This document shows positions 55,822-64,000 of a DNA stretch of 64,000 bases, one piece after another (the stretch's first letter is position 1; the number at the start of each line of letters is the position of its first letter). The DNA comes from Agrocybe praecox. Its lineage: Eukaryota > Basidiomycota > Agaricomycetes > Agaricales > Agrocybaceae. Position numbers and translations under genes: made by a program. The notes under the pieces are model-generated. The model saw only the letters and a program-made list of their open reading frames with translations, was not told where the DNA came from and did no database searches. Location of the stretch: assembly GCA_964017145.1 (NCBI GenBank), contig OZ024844.1, forward strand, positions 806,001-870,000. The letters are read 5' to 3'.

Positions 55822-56303
55822 ATGTCTGGGAAAAGAGTTTGTCAAATCATAAAGGTACAGCATCTATTCTATATCTAATTTTGGTGGCACTCGGGACTCA
55901 TTCAAGCCGTCAATCCATCTAGCTAAAACCAGAGCACGTCGACGAATATACCAAGATTCACAGCGCAGTTTGGCCTGGGGTATTGGCAGCCCTTGAACGG
56001 GCACATGTCGTCGATTATTCTATCCACCACTACGCCCCTCTCCAACTGCTTATCGCCAACTTCAAGTACATTGGCGAAGACTACAACGCCGACATGAAGA
56101 AAGTTGCTGAAGATCCAGAGACCCAGAGATGGTGGAAGCTGACAGATGGTATGCAAGAAAGTTTCATAGAAGGTGCTGAGGGAAGTGGGAAGGACGTGCC
56201 TTGGTGGGAGGTTCGTACTACCAGTGCTCGTCTAATATTCTTAGTTTGATTGACCCTTGGACAGACTCTACCCGAAGTCTTCAGGTTTGAAGGGAAGGCA
56301 TAA
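55822..56303 (+). CDS. L-rhamnose mutarotase
   Basis: RhaM family: interconverts alpha and beta anomers of L-rhamnose and related sugars. Three exons, 55822-55854, 55923-56210 and 56265-56303; introns 55855-55922 and 56211-56264. The protein is about 119 residues. MSGKRVCQIIK is joined to LKPEHVDEYTKIHSAVWPGV, then VVDYSIHHYAPLQLLIANF, YIGEDYNADMKKVAEDPETQ and RWWKLTDGMQESF, ending ETLPEVFRFEGKA. Length and the final VFR motif fit the family. The catalytic His/Tyr context (IHHY and KIHSAVWP) is present. Tail-to-tail with the coiled-coil gene, 76 bp apart. Confidence 0.92.
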
Positions 56304-56379
56304 AAACAAGATATCACTAATATACCATACACGAGTCATTCCAAGCGGTACGGACAACAAAGAAAAATTAGCAAGCATG

Positions 56380-57730
56380 TCAGTCAGCTTTTGTCCTCTT
56401 GATAGAGGAGGCCGCATTTTCCCCAAGCGACGCCTTCCTCTTGTTTAGCGTAGCCTCGGACTTTCCTCTGAGCACAACCGACAGCTGCTCTGCTTCCTTT
56501 CCCATCTCCCTCTCCAGCTTTTCGATCCTTTGCTCGTGCTCTTTCTCAAGATTCTCCAAGTCCTTCTTCATTTTCTCGATCTGCTGACTCCTCTCACGAA
56601 GCTCGGTGGTCTTCCTCCCAGCCAAAGCAGCGATCTTCATGTTCATCTCTTCTAGACCTTCCTTCCTTTTGGCCAGGATAGTGATTTGCTCTTCCTTTTG
56701 CATCCTAATGCGAAGATCAAACTCTGCTGATTTCTTGGCCCAATCGTCCAGTTCGTCATTTACGTCTTTCGAATGCTCAGTTCTGCTGGTCAAATTGGGG
56801 TACTCGATACTTTGGACAGGCTCCGCCGAACCCTGCGAAAGCTTTAGAAGACTGAGATTTAGGGATAGCATCTTATCGATGTCGATGCAGAGCTTGTACA
56901 GCTGGTCTGTGAGAGTTGCATTTTCTATGGAGGCCAACACATCGTCAATCGTCCTGTGACCTGCAATAGCAATGGAATAAATATAACTCACCCGTTAGGA
57001 CCTCATTTGCATGACCGACTGGTTGGAGGGAAGTTCCTGCAGAAGCTGTCCCTGGCGAGTCGTCAGATCGATGAGATGCGTCAGTACCGCCAGCTGTATC
57101 TTTCTCCTCCGAGTTGGATGCTCCTGAAGCAGGTTCATCGACGGGGGTAGCTTCTTCGCTCTTAGCTCCTTCGTTCTCGGTGCCACTTTCACGCTCGTCA
57201 TTGCCTAGCATAGGAAGTTCGCCAGAAGTATCCACAGGAACTTCCTCGTTCGGAGTGGCAGTGGATTCGCTCGTCGTTGCCGCGATTTCCGATTTCCGCT
57301 TTGACCGACTCTGACTTCTCGTCTGAGGCTTCTTCTGTTCCTCGAGCGTAGTTTTCTTTTCATTAGGTAAAACACACTTTAGATCTGCTTCCAAGCACTC
57401 AACACAATTCTTCGTATCAGTCTTTTCCGTCCAGCAATACTTCGAATTCTCTATGCATTGCTTGCACCGCATCTCATCGTAGTAGTACTGCCCAACAGCA
57501 TCAGGATCAGTGACTGAGATGTGCTCTCCCCTATTGAGGTGCCCACGCAGAGAGGCACGTACTCGCTTTTCCTCTTCGTTTGCTTTATCGTATCTGACTT
57601 GATCTTCGCGGTCGACTAGCAATGCCGCCCCTGGTGTCGAACTACGCGTCGTGCTGTTTCTAGACAAAAGAGGATTCCGATTCGAAGAGTTGTCTTTTTC
57701 CGTTGCCGACTTCGCAGATAACTTGGGCAT
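56380..57730 (-). CDS. Cys-rich, coiled-coil protein of unknown function
   Basis: Not recognised. ATG at 57730 (MPKLSAKSATEKDNSSNRNP) is preferred over an ATG 33 codons upstream, whose leader is Phe/Leu/Pro-rich and looks untranslated. A Cys cluster follows (MRCKQCIENSKYCW, NCVECLEADLKC), similar to small zinc-binding fungal domains. A long Glu/Ser/Thr-rich disordered middle comes next (KPQTRSQSRSKRKSEIAATT). After one intron (about 56965-56993) is a coiled coil near residues 300-420 (ELRERSQQIEKMKKDLENLE, EHEQRIEKLEREMGKE). It ends SSIKRTKAD with basic patches. Possibly nuclear; role unknown. Confidence 0.75.
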
Positions 57731-59703
57731 GGTTTTCGGTAGAAACTCAGGGGAAAAAAGAGATGATAGAAAGAGAGGAAGTGGAGGTCGAAGAAGGGAG
57801 AAGGGGTCTCCATAATTACAAAGTGGCACAAAGGAAAGGCTTTTAAACCTTTCGGCGCGCTTCTCGAAGCCGTCCGATTTTCAAACTCTTTATCAGCACA
57901 AATCACCTGGGCAAAATCGAATAGCTGCCGGTTCTTTTTTGTTGGTCGTCCGAACACGAGGAGCTGACTTTCAAATTCTGCCTTGTTCGTTAATTTGAGG
58001 ATTAACTTGTCAAGCTTTGGCGAGGGCCTCAAGGCGTACAAAAAGACGCATTCGGAAGCAGGCTTGTGTTCACGGTTGCCAAGGGACAAAAAGTAGGTAA
58101 ACGGGTATGCTTTTCGATTTTATATGTAAAAAATCTTGTTCGGCTGGTTCTCGATATGAACCTGCCAATCGCTGTTGAAATTATGTTTAATATATCTCGA
58201 AAACATAGAAAAATTATCGAAGCACGTAGCTACGGGCATATTGAATAGCAACGCACGTTTGTATCTAGGCAAGGGAGGTGGATTTTTTAAGATGTCGTTC
58301 AAAAGCTTTCTTTTACGTGCACGCCGCACGGGCCTTTGTTCTTCGACCCTGATTCGGGGTAACTTCGGATCTATGTATAGTTTTGATAGATTCTCTGGTA
58401 AGTCGCAAGAAAATTGAATATGCACAAGGATATTGACCTTCTGGTAAATTTTGGAACGTCCATGGACAAGGAGCCTGCTTGACAACCTCATAGAGAAGGG
58501 TTGCATAATGCCCGCTTGGATTCGCCTCATGATTCCTGCCTTGTTGAACGTAGTGGTGAGTGAAGAGCACGGGCCTCTTCCCTGTCTACATCTTCTACGC
58601 GTGAAACGTGGACGTCCAGGTCAATGCAAAGGGTTACTCTATAGTCGGCGAGGCTTCCCACAGCACACGGAGTGTATATTTGTTGGAATCCTATGTATTG
58701 GGCGTATGTCCAATCCTTCTCGTCGAGCTTCATTCAACCCCGTAGTCTCTTTCATGGCTCTGCTCTCGATCGTCACCGTGCAGAATACGGATAGTTTCAT
58801 CGTCCAGAATGTTCGGGAGTTACGACCTCCGTCGACCTGCATCATTGTGCGTTGAAAAATTGCGATCCTGGTACCTCGCATCGATAGTAGTTAAGACACG
58901 TCGAAGCATGCTGGAACAAAAGGGTAGTTTTGCGTCCATTATTGCCGAGCTGGCAGTTGCTCGCGGAATTTAATTTTGAGTATTGGCTTTAAGGCTAAAT
59001 GTCATGATCGTGCGATTTTATCAAATTAGCCCCGATTGAACTTCAACTTCAAAGGCAACGTCATAGACTCTGAGCTTGATAGCAGCTGAAGGTGGGCTCT
59101 GCTACATTGCAATGCGCAGAGCTAAGTTCTAGAGCTTCAGAGCAAAGAACTTTTTAATATACACCACGGTTTGTGACTGACGACTGAAACATACCTATTC
59201 CCACCCCTAATTACCCATTGAGATTCATAGTAAATCACATCCTGCATTTATGTCTTCATCGATCCCTTCTACCCAGGAGTGAAACTCGTCCCATTATTGA
59301 AAAATTCCCAAGAAAGCGCGGAATAAAATATTTGTCGAGGAATAATTGCAACGAGTCCTCCCTCTCCGCTTATCTTCACGTGTGGATTAAAAACGTGAGA
59401 AAATAAGGACAAGCCTTGAAGCTCGCTTGGCAATCCGAGACACCGACATCCGACGGCGAAATGACAAACAATCTGAGTCAAAACAAATTCTGCGTCTGGA
59501 CTCTGCGTATTTGTCTGGACTCTCGAGCGCCATCGAGCCTTTTTCTGAGGAATCCTCCATATATTTTGCGAACATCTCGACTTGCTGGACGCTCATATCC
59601 CGATCCACAATGGAAGAATCCTATCACTGCCAGCCAAGAGGTAAAATTTCGCTGTTGAATTCGTAGTGGCATCCAAATTCCACACACTAAAAAACGAAGT
59701 TTA
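57731..59703. other. intergenic
   Basis: No gene could be supported. Minus-strand frames between 58120 and 58880 have coding-like segments (for example YEVVKQAPCPWTFQNLPEGQ) but shift frame and lack starts and splice partners. Possibly a decayed gene. Confidence 0.4.
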
Positions 59704-62189
59704 CTAGCTCAAATCACGCCCTGCACGAAGACGGGCAGGATCGAAAACCCGGACTCGTGAACGACGATGGTCGTACATGCCCAGCTTGCCACTATCATCT
59801 AGGAATTCGATTCCCACCAAACGAAGCTCCGCCAACACCTCCCGGGTCCTCAACGTTATTCCATTCAAAGGACCCATAACCTCGTTTCCCAAATTCGCAA
59901 GAGTCTCTTTACAGATCGCATGGAACTCTTTTTCGTGCAGCCCTTCGTCGACATGCCACAGGCTGTCGTGATATTCTGTCAGCTCGCTCATCCTCTCCCA
60001 AACCATTTTTTGACGTTGCTGAGACAACACACGGAGTTCTTGAAGCTTCATGTTGGTCTCTTCCTGCTGTGCATGCGACGAACTGCTGATGATGGTGGTA
60101 TAGCCCTGCTCCAACTTCGGTTCGAATAATTTCCTGTCGATGTCCCAGAACGCATCACGACACTCGCATAACATACAGATCGCCTGCCGAATTTCTTCTT
60201 GATGTGCTTGAGCCATCGCGAGGACCCTCTGGCGTGTTGTGTGCATTTGTTCCGGTAAGTCGATACTCTGCTCCGACATGGGAAAGGACACCTGCACTGC
60301 GAAGTCTCTGGTACCTGGGTTTAACTTTGACTCGTCGCTTTGTTCGTCTGGCAGAGACGCCGCTGGCCGACTACTCAAAGGAGGTGAAAGAATGATAAGC
60401 TTGACATCCTCACATGCACTTGGCACGTCATCGCTATTTGAAGGTAAAGAAGGACGTTGTGCTACAGAAGTAAAGTCTCTAGTTGAGCTCGTATTCATTG
60501 TGCGATCTGAAATATAATACTAACCAGTACACGGAGCGAACGTCTCATCGCTTCCACTGCTGTCGACCTGTGTTTGTGCTATACCTTCGTCTCGTTGAGT
60601 ATTGACTTCCACGGGTAGTAAGACTGAATTAGCCTTCATCTTTCCTTTCCCCTTCAGCTTCTTCCTCTCCGCCTTAAACTGCTCAATGGATTCCAGAAAG
60701 GCGGCGGACGTGCGAATTCTAGCTTTCTTGGATGTACCGTCTGTGCCGGGGCTCTTCATATACGCGTCCCAGTCCTTATAATCTTGGAGACGACCTATCA
60801 ACTGAGAGCGAAGATCGGGATGCACATCACCGCGCCTCGGGAGAATTTTAACTGCAAGCGCGAAGTCGTAAGGTATCTTGCTGCCGTCCTTTGGGATCAT
60901 CAAAATGCGGTTCTGGGAATAAAATGCTTTAGTAAGGGAAGCACGCGTACGGTAAGATGGTATTTTCGGCTGACCATCTCATCCCGGTGTTTGGTTATTC
61001 GTTCAGTCCATTGCGTTTCATCGAAGTCTTCCAAAATTTCATGGAGAATCTGTACCCATTTCTGCATTGTTATTTTCCGACTGACGTGCGATACCGCGAG
61101 AGGTTTTTTAAGAGAAGGTTTTGGTTTAGGTGCGTTACTGATCGTCCCAGGGTCTTGCATAGAGATAGAGCTTGCATTATCTTCGGCGCTGATGACGTCT
61201 CGCATCGTCACATCCAGCTGTTCGATCTGGTCTGGACATACCGGCGCCGTGGATGTAGTGGCTTGCCGTAATGTAGCACTCTGCCTGCTGCTGCCGACGT
61301 ATCGTGGATCTTGAGGACCATTCTCTTTGCCTGAAGGAATAGACGGCGAGGAAGTACACGCCATTGGGACTTTGTCTGGTTCCAAAGTAGATAAATCCGA
61401 GAACGAAGGTGCAGCGGGATAGGTATCTGTAGGTGAAACGACTGGCCCTACACCGACATCTGGAAGGATGATACTCTGGCTACCCTTCGTGATATGTACA
61501 GTTTGGGGGCGAGAAGTAGCCTTTTGCATCTGAATGTCGGGTGGGCACCGTATTCGACGAAAATCGATTTTAGGAAGAATATCTCCTGCATCCTTCACAG
61601 GGGAGGCTGCCAGTGCAACCTGTGATTTCACATCTCCAAGAAGTGCAGGCTTCGAACTCTCGTTGGGAAATGTATGGAGCCTACGGGCAGCATGCGAGGT
61701 CTCCGGTGGTTTGGAGCTTTGCACGAGCGTAGAATTCGCGCCTGGCTTTGGGGGAAATTGTCCACCACATACGATTTGGGTAGGTTTGCCAAGTAAGGTA
61801 TCCTTTCTCTTGCTGTCGGGTGGGCTCTGTTTTCGAGGAAGATCGGCGCGAGTCTCATATAGTTGTAATTTGGGTGTTCTGTCATCTGCTGTAGCAGGTA
61901 CCGCCTGGACCGCCTGATGTCCGCTCGCGAGAAGTTCTTGAAGATAGGGTTGTATTGAGAAAATTTGGCAATCTTTTTCTGCAAGGTAGGTTGGTGACAA
62001 AGCAGAACTAGGACGTGTTTTCGAAACAGGATGGGTTTGTGATTTTTGATTAGAATTAGGGGTGGAGGCCGGTTTGTTATGATTAGAACCTTCATTTGTT
62101 AAATGTTGAGTAGGATAGGATGTTGAGGTGGATGTCGAGCCTAGTACGAATCTATAATTATTGGGATGGACCGCCGGATATGTAAACAT
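59704..62189 (-). CDS. unnamed paralog-family protein 1
   Basis: Not recognised. The first ATG in frame is at 62189 (MFTYPAVHPNNYRFVLGS); upstream codons are open but begin with no ATG. A long Ser/Pro/Thr-rich N-terminal half (to about residue 380) has Lys/Arg clusters. A conserved domain follows: KWVQILHEILEDFDETQWTE, KHRDEM | NRILMIPKDGSKIPYDFALA, RRGDVHPDLRSQLIGRLQDY. The C-terminal exon is helical (TRQRVLAMAQAHQEEIRQAI; REVLAELRLVGIEFLDDSGK) and ends RLRAGRDLS. The junction near 60.5 kb is uncertain: an in-frame intron of about 51 bp is required. The domain recurs in the next gene. Confidence 0.65.
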
Positions 62190-62740
62190 ATGGGTCGAGT
62201 TTCGACGATCAAGAGAGCTGGTGTTGACCGTAGAACGAACCAAAATTTACCTACCTAGACCGTCATAAAAAAAAGTCCAGAAAATCAGAGGTAAAGTTTA
62301 ATGGAAAGAAAGCAAAAATGTGACGCGCCATTTTGTTTGGTTGTGCTGGCAGTCGTCGGATCAGGGCACACTGTACAGTGATTGCTTAGTAATATTACAA
62401 TTAAACCCTGAGGGTTATGCTTGTATTTGCGCCCAGTATGCAGTCAATGATTTTTTTGACAATATTGGGTACTGCAGTTAAGCGCCTAGTGAGGGATGTT
62501 GGCAAATGAACAATGGACGCCAAGTGCGAAGCCATCACCGAAATCGGCGCAAAGTAGGCATACACCGGCTCTTTCGGACCGCGGAGGTTCCGCGGCGTGT
62601 TCTCAACCGCATGGTCATCAATCATCCCCGGAATCATCAGACATCTGCAGTCACCATACGATGTCTAAGTATTCTGTTGGCAATATAATCTGACATTTGG
62701 TTTTAGAAGAGAATTTAAAGGTACAAAAATCAACAACATA
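62190..62740. other. intergenic between paralogs
   Basis: No supported gene; holds the promoter of paralog 1 and the 3' end of paralog 2. Confidence 0.45.
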
Positions 62741-64000
62741 TTACTCCGTTTGCACACATGCATGCGCATATCCCTCGTAAGACGCGTCCAAAATGGCCTG
62801 CGCTCTTTCCCTCGAAGCCTGAATCATGCTCGCCAAAGTTTCTCTGACACGTTGAGCATCTTGGGAGGCCTTAACGAGCAATGGTTTCATCTGATGTGCT
62901 TTGTTTCCACCGGTGGGTTGATCCTCTTCCATCGCCAATTGCACTTCCCTCGCGAGATCAAACATGCGGCGACGTCCGACTTCTGTCATGCGATGCAGCT
63001 CCGACATCTTTGAGAGAATTTCTTCCGGTATCTGTACTGGCTGTGATGTTGGTGTTGGCTTCGTGTTTAATGAGCGTTTATTTGCTGGAGTTGAAGGTCA
63101 ATAACCATACTCTATAGATGTTGTAAGAAAAGGAAGAATTGTTTGGGTCGCTCACCTGGATTGCCAAAGTAGAATCTAAGGAGATTGCTCACTGACCCAG
63201 CCATTCCGCGTTCATTTGCTGCTGACAAGAATCCTTTTAGTGCTTTCATGCTCGTCATGGCTTCCCAGCTCAAAGAGCGGATAGTAAGCTCCTTAAAAGG
63301 GGAGGACAGATCTTCTGCCACTTTTCTATTGGCCTTGGATTGTTCAAATGCGTCAAGCAGGGACGAAGAGTTGGCAATTGGAGTGTTTAACAACTCAACG
63401 TTGTTCTTTCGGTATAATTCCCAGTTACGGATATCTTGAAGGGTCTCCTTGATTGGAGTTAGCATTTCGATATTGATATCGCCTTCTTCTGGGAGGGACT
63501 TCGCCATGATAGCAAAGTCGTATGGTATCTCGCTTCCGTCCGAATTGAGCGAAAGAAGGCGATACTGCAAATCAAAGTTCAGAAACAACGCTATGAGATG
63601 ATACAATCACACATATCATGTCATCTATGTTTTGGCATATTCTCTGCCCAATCTCTGTTGGACCCGTAATCCACCAACCCTTGAAGTTTCTGTACCCATC
63701 CTCTCATCTGTATTTCACGACTGTTGTCGTACTCTCTGTATTCTTCAGCTTGTACCCCGATCGAAACTTCCGGTGGTCTGTAGAGAGCAGATAATCTCAT
63801 CTGATATAGGACGTCACTAAATAGACTATTCGGCAGTAAAGGAGCAAGCAATTATGATTACCTGTTCGTATGGACTGTACGCGGCTCCGTCTCCAGTGAT
63901 CCCATGCATTATCGGAGACTTGGACTCTTCTGACCAAGTAGGTGGAGGAGGATATATTATAGTAAGACACAGGGCAGGTGGATCCTCGATATCCTCCCCG
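62741..64000 (-). CDS. unnamed paralog-family protein 2 (5' end beyond window)
   Basis: Partial: the gene continues past the right edge. Exons visible on the minus strand are 64000-~63855 (edge), ~63810-63627, ~63564-63155 and ~63100-62741. The shared domain reads WVQKLQGLVDYGSNRDWAEN, MPKHRDDM, then YRLLSLNSDGSEIPYDFAIM and PEEGDINIEMLTPIKETLQD, matching WVQILHEILEDF, KHRDEM and DGSKIPYDFALA of the neighbour. The C-terminal part is helical (MSELHRMTEVGRRRMFDLAR) and ends CVQTE. The shared intron placement between the HRD motif and the DGS motif supports a tandem duplication. Function unknown. Confidence 0.7.

Noticed and set aside
58120..58881. Minus-strand frames that look partly coding
   Set aside because: Frame changes without splice sites and no plausible start; at most a decayed gene.
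60499..60545. 18-26 bp introns at the last junction of paralog 1
   Set aside because: Too short for spliceosomal introns; a 51-bp intron with a donor further upstream restores frame and is preferred.
1..64000. CRISPR arrays, rRNA genes, operons, Shine-Dalgarno sites
   Set aside because: None seen; the window is eukaryotic with intron-rich genes.

Overview
The window is nuclear DNA from a filamentous basidiomycete, most likely an agaricomycete mushroom. Genes are broken by many 45-70 bp GT-AG introns. It carries two transposase families typical of these fungi (Plavaka and KDZ), secreted cerato-platanins, and a large-family Hsp70-like ATPase. Nothing in it is prokaryotic. Species cannot be named from the sequence.

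Layout. (1) 0.15-7.64 kb is a Plavaka-type DNA transposon with two genes. Its second gene was broken by a 646-bp hAT-type miniature element that has a perfect 8-bp target duplication. (2) 7.6-21.3 kb is mobile-element territory around a KDZ transposase (10.2-14.1 kb, minus). Three unnamed genes lie beside it, with several foldback or TIR elements and a ~150-bp repeat present in inverted copies at 9.7 and 21.2 kb. (3) 21.3-25.6 and 40.7-43.6 kb are inverted, near-identical copies of an Hsp70-like gene and its upstream DNA. The left copy has nested transposon insertions that the right copy lacks. (4) 26.3-40 kb, between the arms, holds a cerato-platanin, an F-box gene, two aldo/keto reductases on opposite strands, two small unnamed genes and a lot of decayed sequence. 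(5) 44.8-46.7 kb holds a second cerato-platanin and a small graveyard of gene fragments (Hsp70-like, aldo/keto reductase, a duplicated promoter). (6) 46.8-62.2 kb is a calm housekeeping block: senescence/spartin-like protein, ALG2 mannosyltransferase, M50B-like membrane protease, Ypt31/Rab11 GTPase, L-rhamnose mutarotase, a coiled-coil Cys-rich protein. (7) 59.7-64.0 kb holds two tandem paralogs of an unnamed protein family, the second cut by the window end.

The housekeeping genes on the right show no shared pathway beyond secretory-pathway functions (ALG2, Rab11, M50B). The left two-thirds is best read as an accessory region shaped by repeated transposition and segmental duplication. Exon boundaries were inferred by eye from frame, splice signals and family similarity; internal boundaries are approximate unless stated.
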